A stretch of 64,000 nucleotides of DNA from Lachnospiraceae bacterium (GCA_030524635.1 JAUNGG010000016.1:1-64000); one strand, 5' to 3'; numbered from the stretch's first letter, positions 42,827 through 52,032 are shown. Numbers and translations: made by a program. Notes: a model not told the origin generated them from the sequence alone.

Positions 42827-43612
42827 TCATCCTTCCGGTTTTTCTATGCAGACAGCAGCACAGCTCCCTTCACTGCTGCCTTCTGTCTGATCAAGCTGCC
42901 GAAGCATCTTAAGCTCTTCTTTGCGCAGCGGACGATACTGTCCGGGAGCCAGCGCTTCATCCAGCTTCAGTGGTCCCATAGACAGCCGCTTTAAATAGAC
43001 CACATGACAGCCAAGGGCCTCAAACATCCGTTTTACCTGATGAAACTTTCCTTCCTGGATCGTCAGCATAACAGAAGCTGCTGTGCTGTCAGAATCAGGA
43101 AGGATGGTGAGGGAGGCAGGAAGAGTCTTCGTTCCATCCTTCAGCACCAGTCCCCTGGCCATCTGCTCCGGGCTGTCTTCTGGAAGATTTCCCTCTACCC
43201 TGGCAAAGTATACCTTGTCCACATGCTTCCTCGGTGATAGCAGCCGGTGGGCAAGATCACCGTCATTGGTGATCAGAAGAAGTCCCTCTGTATCAAGATC
43301 CAGCCGTCCCACTGGAAACAGATCCTTTCTCCTGGCATCGGTGATCAGATCGATCACCGTAGGATAGGTTCGGTCCTCTGTGGCAGATACAACGCCCTGA
43401 GGCTTATTTAATAAATAGTATTCCCAGGCAGCATAGGAAATCTCACGTCCGTCTACCTGGACCACATCCTGTTCCGGGTCGATCTTCCGGTCGCTTTTCT
43501 TTTCCGTCTGACCATTTACCCTTACCCGTCCCTTTCGTGCCATTTCTTTGATCTGGGTGCGGGTCCCCACCCCCATCTCTCCTAAAAATTTATCTAAACG
43601 CATCTGCGCCAT
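42827..43612 (-). CDS. RsuA/RluB-family pseudouridine synthase
   Basis: 261 aa. An N-terminal S4 domain (RLDKFLGEMGVGTRTQIKEM) is followed by a pseudouridine synthase domain with catalytic Asp in VGRLDLDTEGLLLITNDG near residue 105 and EGKFHQVKRMFEALGCHV near residue 190. Could be the 16S or 23S type; sequence alone does not settle the target. AGGAGA precedes the ATG, and the gene is 30 bases downstream of the RsmF-like gene. Confidence 0.92.
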   Translation of the reverse strand: MAQMRLDKFLGEMGVGTRTQIKEMARKGRVRVNGQTEKKSDRKIDPEQDVVQVDGREISYAAWEYYLLNKPQGVVSATEDRTYPTVIDLITDARRKDLFPVGRLDLDTEGLLLITNDGDLAHRLLSPRKHVDKVYFARVEGNLPEDSPEQMARGLVLKDGTKTLPASLTILPDSDSTAASVMLTIQEGKFHQVKRMFEALGCHVVYLKRLSMGPLKLDEALAPGQYRPLRKEELKMLRQLDQTEGSSEGSCAAVCIEKPEG

Positions 43613-43642
43613 ATGATGATTCTCCTGTTCTGCATCCGTTCC

Positions 43643-45070
43643 TTATTGATAACGCCAGCCGGGATAATATTTATTCTTTAAGGTCATTCCAGACGCCTTG
43701 GCCCAGCCCAGCGGAAAGTCCTCCACACATACCAGACACCAGCCCTTTCGCGGCTCTTCCCCTTCTGTCAGGGCAATGGTTTCCCCTTTCAGATACCGGA
43801 TGACCCGCTGATCATCGTGAGGGAAATGAATGGCATTGGAAAACTGCTCCGGTTTCAATGCCATGGCCAGAGGCTGGCTGGGCTCAAAGCGCTCCCGCTT
43901 TAATTCCCCAAGAAGAAGTCCGGTGCGCAGATAGCGCAGACGAAGGCCCTCCGGAAACTGCTCCGGCAGATAATAGATGCTGTCCTGGATCCGCCGGATT
44001 TGGGATAATGGAAACGAGACAGACAACTGACGGAAAAATTCCGGGAAATCTCCCAGTTCTTGTGAGGACCTGGAGGGCTGGCTGGCGGAGGCATGCCTGC
44101 CCTTTCCTTTGGCATTGTTCTTGTTAAAACCTTCTGCAGCATCTTTCATCCGGCTTCCGGTACTTCTAAGCGCCTTTCGAAGCAGCGCAAGGAAGTGTCC
44201 CTCTCCCCTGACCTTATGGGGAAAGAGCCGGAGAACGCCAGAAAGTCCGAAGCCGTCAGCAGCACCTGCAAAGTGCTCCAGCGGCACCAGCTCCATTTCC
44301 GGACAGCTTTTCATCAGGGCGATCACATTCTCCTCATCCTCCATTCGGGAAAAGGTGCAGGTAGAATACAAAAGGTACCCGCCCGGCTTCAGCAGCCGGA
44401 CCGCCTGCTGCAGGATCGCCTGCTGAATGGGCGCGTAATAGCTGGGGCCTTTTTCTACCCAGTCCTTTACCATATCCGGCTCCTTTCGGAACATTCCCTC
44501 ACCAGAACAGGGGGCATCCACCAGGATCTTGTCAAAAAATTCCGGCAGACATTCCGCCAGCTTTTCCGGCGTTTCGCTGGTAACACAGATATTTGGGATC
44601 CCAAACAGCTCCAGATTCTTCAGCAGCGCTTTGGCACGGGAGCTGCTGATATCATTGGCAAACAGCATTCCCCGGCCTTTCAGCCGGGCACCTAATTCTG
44701 TGGACTTCCCCCCTGGTGCAGCACACAGATCCAAAACCATATCACCTGGTTCAATGGGAAGCCGGCTGGCCGGCGTCATGGCACTTGGCTCCTGAAGATA
44801 ATACAGTCCGGCGAAATAGTAAGGATCCTTCGATGCCGTCCACTGGGAATCGTAGTAAAATCCATTGGAAATCCAGGGAACTGGCTCCAGCTTTTGTCCA
44901 CTCCTTTCGGCAAGCAGAGAAGCCAGGTTTCCTGGCAAAAGCTTTTGTTCATTGACCCGGAGACTGCGGTTCCAGGGCTGTGCAAAGGATTCCAGGTAGG
45001 AAGGGTATTCCTCTCCCAGAAGCTGATTCATTTCATCTAAAAAAGACTGTGGTAATTCGGTATATTTCAC
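43643..45070 (-). CDS. RsmF-like rRNA cytosine-C5 methyltransferase (NOL1/NOP2/Sun)
   Basis: 475 aa. SAM-dependent methyltransferase: SAM loop DLCAAPGGKSTELGA near residue 105, motif IV VDAPCSGEGMFRKEPD and motif VI YSTCTFSRMEDEENV, with the two catalytic cysteines in PCSGEG and STCTF. C-terminal RsmF-type and PUA-like regions follow. GTG at 45070 has GAGGAG upstream; a TTG nine codons earlier lacks a site. First gene of the RNA-modification cluster, with a dyad over its promoter. Confidence 0.9.
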   Translation of the reverse strand: MKYTELPQSFLDEMNQLLGEEYPSYLESFAQPWNRSLRVNEQKLLPGNLASLLAERSGQKLEPVPWISNGFYYDSQWTASKDPYYFAGLYYLQEPSAMTPASRLPIEPGDMVLDLCAAPGGKSTELGARLKGRGMLFANDISSSRAKALLKNLELFGIPNICVTSETPEKLAECLPEFFDKILVDAPCSGEGMFRKEPDMVKDWVEKGPSYYAPIQQAILQQAVRLLKPGGYLLYSTCTFSRMEDEENVIALMKSCPEMELVPLEHFAGAADGFGLSGVLRLFPHKVRGEGHFLALLRKALRSTGSRMKDAAEGFNKNNAKGKGRHASASQPSRSSQELGDFPEFFRQLSVSFPLSQIRRIQDSIYYLPEQFPEGLRLRYLRTGLLLGELKRERFEPSQPLAMALKPEQFSNAIHFPHDDQRVIRYLKGETIALTEGEEPRKGWCLVCVEDFPLGWAKASGMTLKNKYYPGWRYQ

Positions 45071-45131
45071 AGATCTCCTCTTTCTCAATTTTCTCAATTG
45101 ATTTTATGGTTGTTTCCAAGCATTTGCTTAT

Positions 45132-45182
45132 CTTTCGCAAAATGCAATTTATAGTATATCATAAGCATAAATTTCGCGAAAG
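45132..45182 (-). promoter_or_regulatory. Promoter with flanking dyad before the RsmF-like gene
   Basis: TATACT (-10, 45153-45158) with a weak -35. It is bracketed by CTTTCGC-AAAATGC (45132-45145) and its near-complement GCATAAATTTCGCGAAAG (45165-45182). The two CTTTCGC/GCGAAAG ends are exact inverted repeats about 50 bases apart. The geometry fits an operator over the promoter. Confidence 0.5.
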
Positions 45183-45235
45183 ACTTTCTTCTCAAACTTA
45201 CCCAAATCCTTTCATATGAACTTGGGACTCTGATA

Positions 45236-46117
45236 TCATTCATATTCCGCTTTTCTCATAAACCGTTCACTGTACTTTAAGACCCAATAGGGATTGATGC
45301 TTAATTCATCATAATGGTCTGTGGGCAGGTAGATGCCCAGGTGAAGGTGTACGTCAAAGTTTCCAACCGTTCCCTCCTGCATCCCGTATCCGGAATCCCC
45401 CATATATCCCAGCAGCGTTCCAGGCTGAACCAGATCGCCTTCCTTCCAGTCCTCGGCATACCGGTACAGATGAGCATAATAAAAATAAGCTCCTGAGGGA
45501 GTTCGGATTCCGATGCGCCAGCCGCCTTTTTCCAGCCATCCCACCTTCTCAATGCTTCCGGATGTCATGGAAAGCACCGGATAATGGCCCCGCGGCGCAT
45601 TGGTTCCCATAAGATCACAGCCCTCATGCTGCCGTTCTCCGCCGTAGGTTCTTGGTTCCAGGAAGCTGTCCTGATAGGTGATAAAAGCCGCAGCTTCCGA
45701 AGAATCGGATGGGGAGCCGGAACCACTGACGCTTTTGGATGATTTGGGAATGGGAAAGCAGCCGATATCCTGAAAGACCATCTCATAGGCCCGCCGCAGC
45801 TTTTTATATTCCACCGGCTTCCTGCGCAGCAGGGAAGCCCTTATGGTCTGCCATTGCTTTAATTCTTCCCCATCCAAGTCCTGAAGATCATACTGGTGCT
45901 GGATCATAAGGGAGGTAAGGCAGTCATAATTCAGCTCCGGCTGTCTGGAAACCGCATCGATCCAGGCATTTCCCAGCAGCATCCGCCGGAAGTCTTCACA
46001 TTCCCAGGTATAGGCATCCAACTGGTAAAAATCAGGGTTTATCAGGAAATAATCGGTAAAGGCAGTTTGATAGACCGAAAGGAGAAGGATCAGGAACCAA
46101 ATCCAAATCATATGCAT
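45236..46117 (-). CDS. Membrane-anchored M23 (LytM-type) metallopeptidase
   Basis: 293 aa. One N-terminal helix (IWFLILLLSVYQTAFTDYF) is followed by an extracytoplasmic part of about 135 residues of unknown fold. The M23 domain is C-terminal: zinc ligands in HEGCDLMG (His-x3-Asp) and the HLHLG motif near residue 260. Expected to cut peptidoglycan cross-links or to act as an activator if inactive; both zinc motifs are intact. ATG at 46117 has GAGG six bases upstream. Divergent from the ylbJ-like gene and close to coaD/rsmD, which suggests a sporulation or envelope role (inference). Confidence 0.88.
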   Translation of the reverse strand: MHMIWIWFLILLLSVYQTAFTDYFLINPDFYQLDAYTWECEDFRRMLLGNAWIDAVSRQPELNYDCLTSLMIQHQYDLQDLDGEELKQWQTIRASLLRRKPVEYKKLRRAYEMVFQDIGCFPIPKSSKSVSGSGSPSDSSEAAAFITYQDSFLEPRTYGGERQHEGCDLMGTNAPRGHYPVLSMTSGSIEKVGWLEKGGWRIGIRTPSGAYFYYAHLYRYAEDWKEGDLVQPGTLLGYMGDSGYGMQEGTVGNFDVHLHLGIYLPTDHYDELSINPYWVLKYSERFMRKAEYE

Positions 46118-46176
46118 AGCAGGCCTCAACATATATTGTATTAATAATGTATACGCGTCCGGCTGGGAGAAAAAAC

Positions 46177-47124
46177 GTGAAGAGAAGAAATTTTTTCGGC
46201 GCTGCTGCCGCTGCCGTTATGATTCTGCTGCTGAGCTTTCCAAGGCTTTCCCTGGAAGGAGCGCGAAATGGGCTGCTCCTCTGGTATCAGACTGTGCTGC
46301 CTACCCTGCTGCCCTTCATGGTATGTACCAATCTGGTGGTCAGCATGAACGGGGTGGTTTTTTTGACGGCGCCTATCGCCCCGCTGTTGAAACGGCTCCT
46401 GGGCATTTCCGACTCCGGCTGCTTCGTGCTGCTGGGAGGGATGCTGTGCGGATATCCCATGGGCGCGAAAAACTGCAGTGAATTTCTCTCCCAGGGCTGC
46501 CTCTCTCTGCCGGAAGCACGCTGCCTTTATGCAGTCAGCAGTTTTCCAAGCCCAATGTTTCTGGCCGGATACATGATGGCAAAGGCTTCCCAGTCTGCTG
46601 GAACTTCCCTTCTGGTCCCGCTGTGGAAAATGGCAGCCGCTGTCTATCTTCCCATATTCCCCATGTTTTATCTGGCATCCCTGCTGTATGGATTTCATGA
46701 TTCTCGTAGAATCTGCCAAGCTGCCCCGGAAAGCCTGAAGCTGTTTCCCTCTCTCTCCCTGGATGAAGCACTTATGTCCTCCATCCAGATCATGGTAAAG
46801 ATCGGCGGTTACCTGATGATGTTCTCTATTTTAGCACGCTTTCTCAAGCTTCTTCCCATCGCCAGTCCTAAGCTGACCTGCCTTCTGGTTTCCGCCGCTG
46901 AGATGACCACCGGCATGGAGGAAACGTCGAAATCCATCTCCGGCCTTTCTGGTGTGCGGCTGATTTTGGCAGCCGGAGCCTTCGGCGGCTTCTCCGGCGT
47001 ATTCCAGGTAAAAAGTGTAACAAAAAATGCCGGATTATCCATCCGGCATTATATCCTGTGGAAAGCACTTCATTGTGTGCTGGCCTGTCTGATCCTTACC
47101 CTTCTGCTGGCGTTTCCCCGTTAG
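46177..47124 (+). CDS. YlbJ-like sporulation integral membrane protein
   Basis: 315 aa, eight or so hydrophobic segments. The WYQTVLPTLLPFMVCTNLV segment and a gate-like GGMLCGYPMGAKNCSEF match the YlbJ/nucleoside-recognition type proteins used in sporulation. Bacillus ylbJ lies next to coaD and rsmD, as here. The start is GTG at 46177 with GGGAG seven bases upstream; the longer ATG has no site. Its last 29 bases overlap the convergent coiled-coil gene. Confidence 0.8.
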   Translation: MKRRNFFGAAAAAVMILLLSFPRLSLEGARNGLLLWYQTVLPTLLPFMVCTNLVVSMNGVVFLTAPIAPLLKRLLGISDSGCFVLLGGMLCGYPMGAKNCSEFLSQGCLSLPEARCLYAVSSFPSPMFLAGYMMAKASQSAGTSLLVPLWKMAAAVYLPIFPMFYLASLLYGFHDSRRICQAAPESLKLFPSLSLDEALMSSIQIMVKIGGYLMMFSILARFLKLLPIASPKLTCLLVSAAEMTTGMEETSKSISGLSGVRLILAAGAFGGFSGVFQVKSVTKNAGLSIRHYILWKALHCVLACLILTLLLAFPR

Positions 47125-47680
47125 CAGGCTCCTCCTCCCGCACGATACCGCCAGCCAGCTCATTGCGGTTGGAGGATACAATATCATAGCTGGACTGCAT
47201 GGAGGTCATGAAAGCGTCAAACCGTCCCTTGGCGCCGTCCATGGTGTGATTGATGATAGTCTGAAGGCTGCGGAGCATGTCATCGGTGTACTGAACAGCA
47301 CCCTGGCGGATGTTGTTGGCATCCGTTACTGCATTGTCCACGATGGTCTGGGCCTGGGCATTGGCCTGCTCGATCACCTCATTGGCATGAGCATAAGCTC
47401 TCTGCATGATCTCATGCTCATTTACCAGTTCATTGGTCTGAGCAGTGGCCTCGGCAACCATGGTGTCCGCCTGGCTTCTGGCTTCATTTAAGATCGCCTC
47501 CTGATTGCTGATGATCTTCTGGTACTGCTTGATCTCATCCGGGATCCGAAGCCGGAGCTCCACTAAAAGCTCTTCTAACTCTTCTTTATTTACTAAAATC
47601 TTGGTGGAGGACAGAGGCTGATACTTGCAACTGTCAATATACTCTTCGATTTCATCAATTAACTGCTCAATTCTGCTCAT
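47096..47680 (-). CDS. Coiled-coil protein, DivIVA/ATPase-subunit-like
   Basis: 194 aa, no signal or membrane segment. It starts MSRIEQLIDEIEEYID, then a long Glu/Ala/Gln-rich helix (about residues 30-130) with heptad-like spacing, including EARSQADTMVAEATAQTNEL. Composition resembles DivIVA-type and V-ATPase subunit E/H coiled coils, without a specific match. GAGGAG precedes the ATG. It follows coaD by 16 bases, so it is probably in the rsmD-coaD transcript. Confidence 0.75.
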   Translation of the reverse strand: MSRIEQLIDEIEEYIDSCKYQPLSSTKILVNKEELEELLVELRLRIPDEIKQYQKIISNQEAILNEARSQADTMVAEATAQTNELVNEHEIMQRAYAHANEVIEQANAQAQTIVDNAVTDANNIRQGAVQYTDDMLRSLQTIINHTMDGAKGRFDAFMTSMQSSYDIVSSNRNELAGGIVREEEPANGETPAEG

Positions 47681-47696
47681 AATTTATCTCCTCACT

Positions 47697-48188
47697 TTAC
47701 TCGCTTTGTAGCGCTGCGTACTTTTTTAATACATATTCTGCGATATGCGGATGTAAAAACTCTGAAATATCACCGCCTAAGGATGCGATCTCCTTCACAA
47801 TACTGGAACTGAGATAGGAATACTTTAAGCTGGTGGTTAAAAACATGGTATCGATCTCCGGCGCAATCACCCGGTTGGTCTGGGCCAGCTGGAGCTCATA
47901 CTCAAAATCCGTAACTGCCCGCAGTCCGCGGATCACAACATTGGCATGATTGCGGCGGGCAAAATCAATGGTAAGCCCATCGAAGCTTTGAATCTCCACA
48001 TTAGGCAGCGTCACGGTCACGCTCTTAAGCATCTCCACCCGCTCCGCCACGGAAAAAAGAGGCTTCTTGGACTGATTGTTTAATACTCCAATGATCACCC
48101 GGTCCATAATCTGGGCGGTCCGATATATAATATCATAATGTCCTAGGGTCACCGGGTCAAAGCTTCCCGGGTATACTGCTACTGACAT
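47697..48188 (-). CDS. coaD: Phosphopantetheine adenylyltransferase
   Basis: 163 aa. Makes dephospho-CoA from ATP and 4'-phosphopantetheine. Nucleotidyltransferase motif [16 protein letters not shown] (TxGH) at residues 5-20, plus [17 protein letters not shown] and [17 protein letters not shown] near the end. Four bases separate it from rsmD; rsmD-coaD is a widely conserved pair. AAAGGAGAATG precedes the ATG. Confidence 0.97.
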   Translation of the reverse strand: MSVAVYPGSFDPVTLGHYDIIYRTAQIMDRVIIGVLNNQSKKPLFSVAERVEMLKSVTVTLPNVEIQSFDGLTIDFARRNHANVVIRGLRAVTDFEYELQLAQTNRVIAPEIDTMFLTTSLKYSYLSSSIVKEIASLGGDISEFLHPHIAEYVLKKYAALQSE

Positions 48189-48191
48189 TCA

Positions 48192-48749
48192 TCATTCTCC
48201 TTTGGTAATAAAAATATGTTTGTTGGTCTTGTAATCCTTCACCTTCTCAACATGCCATCCCATAGGCTGGATCCAGTCAATGGCCGTCTCCTTCGATGCC
48301 TCCACGATCACTGTGGTATCGCCGTCGGCAAGCTTCGAGCCAGTCAGGTATTCCAAAACCATCCGCTCATGCTGATGATTATAGGGCGGGTCCATAAAAA
48401 TAAAATCAAAGGGACCGCTCCGATCTTCTAACCGCTTCAGTGCACTGAGCACATCCATCGACATCACCATGGCACGATCTTCCAGGCGGGTCGTTTTTAA
48501 ATTTTCCTTAATACAGGAAACCGCGCGGGGATTCTGTTCTACAAAGACCGCTTCCGATGCGCCTCGGCTTAACGCTTCGATTCCGATCCCGCCGCTGCCG
48601 GAGAACAGATCGAGAAACCGGCATCCGGCGATCTGGTACTGAAGCATATTGAATAAGGTCTCCTTGATCCGGTCGGTAGTTGGCCTGGTATCCATCCCTT
48701 CAATTGTTTTCAGCGTCAGATGTCTGGCGCTTCCTGCAATGACTCTCAT
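48192..48749 (-). CDS. rsmD: 16S rRNA (guanine966-N2)-methyltransferase
   Basis: 185 aa. SAM-dependent methylation of 16S rRNA. Motifs: RPTTDRIKETLFNML, SAM loop FLDLFSGSGGIGIEALSRG near residue 45, and catalytic DPPYNH near residue 118. First gene of the rsmD-coaD-coiled-coil unit, with its own promoter. Confidence 0.96.
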   Translation of the reverse strand: MRVIAGSARHLTLKTIEGMDTRPTTDRIKETLFNMLQYQIAGCRFLDLFSGSGGIGIEALSRGASEAVFVEQNPRAVSCIKENLKTTRLEDRAMVMSMDVLSALKRLEDRSGPFDFIFMDPPYNHQHERMVLEYLTGSKLADGDTTVIVEASKETAIDWIQPMGWHVEKVKDYKTNKHIFITKGE

Positions 48750-48782
48750 ATGATCTCCTTAAAACCTAACTTTATCCCATTT

Positions 48783-48811
48783 AGTATAATATGAATATTC
48801 CAGATATACAA
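48783..48811 (-). promoter_or_regulatory. Promoter of rsmD
   Basis: TTGTAT (48806-48811), 17-base spacer and TATACT (48783-48788) on the minus strand, about 35 bases before the ATG. Confidence 0.7.
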
Positions 48812-48943
48812 GGGATTTTTCAATTTTTCGATGTTTTTTGTTCTGTAATTCCTTCTATATTATAATTCGATCCGCTCACATTCTCACCAGATCTTGCAGC
48901 TGTCATCCTCCTAATTTCTTACATTTTTCGAAAAACCTTCTAG

Positions 48944-48971
48944 TGTATTCCCGAAATGAAAGCACATAATA
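48944..48971 (+). promoter_or_regulatory. Candidate sigma-G-type promoter of the spore protein gene
   Basis: CATAATA (48965-48971) matches the sigma-G -10 pattern. TGTATT (48944-48949) resembles its -35, but the 15-base spacing is shorter than the usual 17-18. Supported mainly by the gene it precedes. Confidence 0.4.
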
Positions 48972-49089
48972 GGAGTGTAGCAAACAACAAACCGCATCGA
49001 AAGAAAGCAGCCGGAAGCAAAACAACGGCGCGTTCAAAAGACAAATCAAAAATACAGATGCGGCAAGCGAAGAAAAGGAGGCACATCAT

Positions 49090-49296
49090 ATGGCAAGCAA
49101 TTCTTCTAACACTACAAATGTACCTGAGGCAAGAGAGGCAATGGACCGTCTGAAGATGGAGGTGGCAAACGAGATCGGTGTTCCGTTAAGCAACGGTTAC
49201 AACGGCAACTTAACCTCCGCACAGAATGGTTCTGTAGGCGGCTATATGGTAAAGAAAATGATCGAGGCGCAGGAGCGTCAGATGGCAGGCAAGTAA
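49090..49296 (+). CDS. Small acid-soluble spore protein, alpha/beta type
   Basis: 68 aa. Coats and protects DNA in dormant spores and is degraded by GPR on germination. Characteristic segments: MEVANEIGVPL (GPR cleavage region) and SVGGYMVKKMIEAQE near the C-terminus. AAAAGGAGG lies eight bases before the ATG. Monocistronic, ended by a strong terminator. It is the clearest evidence that the organism makes spores. Confidence 0.96.
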   Translation: MASNSSNTTNVPEAREAMDRLKMEVANEIGVPLSNGYNGNLTSAQNGSVGGYMVKKMIEAQERQMAGK

Positions 49297-49380
49297 GCAT
49301 ACGCTGCGAAGCCTTCCGGCAGAGCTTCAGCTTCTGATGGATGAAAGACGCTGATCCGCTGGATTAGAAGCACAGCCTGA

Positions 49381-49436
49381 AAAAACCGCTGCAAGATGGG
49401 TAATGTATTCCTAGCATTCCCATCCTGCAGCGGTTT
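49381..49436. terminator. Bidirectional terminator between the spore protein and nitroreductase genes
   Basis: AAAACCGCTGCA-GATGGG (left arm) pairs with CCCATC-CTGCAGCGGTTTT (right arm, to 49436) around a loop of about 18 bases. T-rich sequence follows in both directions. Confidence 0.9.
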
Positions 49437-49439
49437 TAT

Positions 49440-49958
49440 TTATTTGATATACTCCACCTGTCCGATCCGTGCTTTCGGCTGGATGGGCGTATCATCTCGG
49501 TAGCCGAGTGCAGCCAGTCCGTAAACCACATGGTCCGCCGGAATATGCAGCTCATCCAGAATCTCCCGGACAGCCGGCACATCGCAGATGGTGCGGAGCT
49601 GGTTGATCCATACACAGCCGATTCCTAAGGATTCTGCTGCCAGGTAAATATTTTCCATGGCGCAGGCATTATCCTCCATTCCGAAGGGGCTTTCCTTTGA
49701 ATTGGAGGGGATGATCAGCACCTCCGGATCATACATATTGTAGCCCTCACGGCCTAATTCCCTTCCAACCACAGCTGCCAATCTTTGGATCTTCTCACGG
49801 TTTTCCACAACGGTAAACTTCCAGGTCTGCCGTCCCATGCCGCTTGGGGCGTGAAGGGCACAGTCAACTATAAGCTTTAAATCCTCTTCCTTCAGGGCTT
49901 TCCGGCAAAAGCTTCTGGTACTTCTGCGCTTTAAGATGGTTTCAATGGTTTGATTCAT
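49440..49958 (-). CDS. Nitroreductase-family flavoprotein
   Basis: 172 aa. FMN-dependent oxidoreductase fold: RRSTRSFCRKAL at the N-terminus (phosphate-binding arginines), CALHAPSGMGRQTWKFTVV, and NIYLAAESLGIGCVWI with the C-terminal LGYRDD. Short for the family; the physiological substrate is unknown. It follows recG by 13 bases and ends at the shared terminator, so it is probably the last gene of that transcript. Confidence 0.9.
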   Translation of the reverse strand: MNQTIETILKRRSTRSFCRKALKEEDLKLIVDCALHAPSGMGRQTWKFTVVENREKIQRLAAVVGRELGREGYNMYDPEVLIIPSNSKESPFGMEDNACAMENIYLAAESLGIGCVWINQLRTICDVPAVREILDELHIPADHVVYGLAALGYRDDTPIQPKARIGQVEYIK

Positions 49959-49971
49959 ATTACGATTCCTC

Positions 49972-52032
49972 CTATAAATTCAATTTCTCATATCGATTCT
50001 GAAGATACTGATCCAGATGCCGCTTCAGCTCCAGGTGTTCCTCCTGCTCCAGCTCCGGGTCATCATCTAGCAGGCGGTTGACCTCCTCTGACACGGTTTT
50101 TAAGAGATTGGCATCGGTAAAAATATCCGCCAGCTTAAATTCCAGCTCTCCGCTCTGGCGCATTCCAAAGATATCTCCCGGCCCCCGCAGCTTCAGATCC
50201 TGAGAGGCGATGTAAAAACCGTCATTGGAACGGTTTAAAATGTCCAGACGCTCACTGGTATCACCGTCCTCTGCACAATTTACCATGATACAATAGGACT
50301 GATGCTTTCCCCGGCCTACCCGGCCTCGCAGCTGGTGAAGCTGGGCTAAGCCGAACCGCTCTGCATTTTCAATCATCATTACCGTGGCATTTGGCACATT
50401 GACCCCAACCTCGATCACGGTGGTGGATACCAGTACCTGGATCTCCCCTGCTGCAAACCGCTCCATGATCTGATTCTTTTCCTTTCCCTTCATTTTTCCG
50501 TGGAGATACTCCACTGTGATCTCAGAGGGAAGCTCTTTTTTCAGCGTTTTTGTGTAATCCAGCACATTTTCCGCCTCGATCATCTCGCTCTCCTCCACCA
50601 TGGGACAGATCACGTAGGCCTGCCGTCCCTGGGCGATCTGCTTTGCCATAAAGGAATAGGCATTCTTCCGGTAATCCGTTCCCACAACACAGTTTTTGAT
50701 GGGAAGACGGTTGGAAGGAAGCTGGTCGATGACGGAGATATCCAGGTCTCCGTACAGGATGATCGCCAGCGTTCTGGGGATGGGGGTTGCACTCATCACC
50801 AGTACATGGGGCGTCTCTCCCCCGCTTTTTGCTCCTAACGCCTCCCGCTGGCCCACTCCAAAGCGGTGCTGCTCATCGGTGATGACCAGAGCCAGCTTAT
50901 CGTACTCCACCTTCTCCTGGATCAAGGCATGGGTTCCGATAATAATATCCGCCTCATGGGAACGGATCTTTTCGTAGGCCAGCCGCTTTTCCTTCGCCGT
51001 CATGGAGCCGGTGACCAGAATCGGAACCTTTGCGATCTCATGCTCCGTGAAAAGCTGGACGATGGATTCATAATGCTGCTTCGCTAAAACCTCAGTAGGC
51101 ACCATCAAGGCGCCCTGATAACCATTGGATGCGGCTTCCAAAAGGGCCAGGATGGCGATGATCGTCTTTCCGGAGCCTACATCTCCCTGGATCAGCCGGT
51201 TCATGGCAAGACCGCCCCCCAGATCTGCCCGCACTTCCGACCAGGTCCTCTCCTGGGCATCGGTCAGATGATAAGGGAGAGATGCTTTCAATGCATCCGC
51301 TTCCTGGGAAGGCTTCATAGGGAAGCTGGATTTCTGATCCGCCCGCTTCTCCTTCAGCCGGCGCACCCCGATCAAAAACAGGAAGAATTCATCAAATACC
51401 AGCCGTTTTCTGGCAAATAAAAGCTCCTGCTGATCCTTCGGATAATGGATATGTTCAATGGCAAAATTATATTCAGCCAGCTGATACTTTGTTCGAAACT
51501 CCTTGGGCATATATTCCCGTTCCAGCTTCCGGACCTCTAAAGCCTGGGATACCGCCTTCGCGATGGCCTTATTTCCAAGTCCTCTGGTCTGGCTGTAGAT
51601 CGGCTGAAGGGAATGGACCAGCTGCTGGAAGCTTTCCGGCGTATATACCTCCGGCTGCTCCATGACAAGACGCCCGCGCTTACGCACCACCCTGCCCCGA
51701 AAAATATAAGGAGTTCCGGTTTTCAGATTGGTACGCATATAGGGCATATGATACCAGGCCAGCTGCAGGCTTCCTGTCAGGTCCTTTAATGATACCGACA
51801 CCATCATAAGTCCGTTAAACCGCAGCAGGTCTGCCGGCTTTACCAGTACTCCCGCCACCGCATTTACCCTGTTTTCCTTAAGCTGCCCGATGGGAAGCGG
51901 CTCCTCGAAAGCATCATAATCACGGGGATAGTACTGCAAAAGATCCGCCACTGTCTCGATCCCAAGCTTCCGAAACAGCTTCCCTGTCTTTTCTCCAATT
52001 CCCTTCAGCTCCTCTATGGGCTGTGTATTCAT
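49972..52032 (-). CDS. recG: ATP-dependent DNA helicase RecG
   Basis: 686 aa, full length. Remodels stalled forks and Holliday junctions. An N-terminal wedge/OB domain (residues about 60-150) precedes helicase motifs: Walker A QGDVGSGKT near residue 285, DEQH box ITDEQHRFGVGQR near 380, SATPIPRT, and the C-terminal GRVGRGKHQSYC. The neighbourhood with fakA, the Gls24 gene and rpmB is conserved in Firmicutes. It is separated from fakA by 250 bases in which no terminator or gene was recognised. Confidence 0.97.
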   Translation of the reverse strand: MNTQPIEELKGIGEKTGKLFRKLGIETVADLLQYYPRDYDAFEEPLPIGQLKENRVNAVAGVLVKPADLLRFNGLMMVSVSLKDLTGSLQLAWYHMPYMRTNLKTGTPYIFRGRVVRKRGRLVMEQPEVYTPESFQQLVHSLQPIYSQTRGLGNKAIAKAVSQALEVRKLEREYMPKEFRTKYQLAEYNFAIEHIHYPKDQQELLFARKRLVFDEFFLFLIGVRRLKEKRADQKSSFPMKPSQEADALKASLPYHLTDAQERTWSEVRADLGGGLAMNRLIQGDVGSGKTIIAILALLEAASNGYQGALMVPTEVLAKQHYESIVQLFTEHEIAKVPILVTGSMTAKEKRLAYEKIRSHEADIIIGTHALIQEKVEYDKLALVITDEQHRFGVGQREALGAKSGGETPHVLVMSATPIPRTLAIILYGDLDISVIDQLPSNRLPIKNCVVGTDYRKNAYSFMAKQIAQGRQAYVICPMVEESEMIEAENVLDYTKTLKKELPSEITVEYLHGKMKGKEKNQIMERFAAGEIQVLVSTTVIEVGVNVPNATVMMIENAERFGLAQLHQLRGRVGRGKHQSYCIMVNCAEDGDTSERLDILNRSNDGFYIASQDLKLRGPGDIFGMRQSGELEFKLADIFTDANLLKTVSEEVNRLLDDDPELEQEEHLELKRHLDQYLQNRYEKLNL

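Larger units (their letters stand above)
48750..49089. other. 340-bp intergenic region between rsmD and the spore protein gene
   Basis: Holds the rsmD promoter near its left end and a candidate sporulation promoter near 48944-48971. The AT-rich middle (48815-48930) shows no gene. A short plus-strand frame starting at 48956 is not credible as protein. Confidence 0.7.

Noticed and set aside
48956-49153. Plus-strand frame of 65 codons before the spore protein gene
   Set aside because: It has no ribosome-binding site, a very basic low-complexity product, and overlaps both the candidate sporulation promoter and the start of the spore protein gene in another frame.
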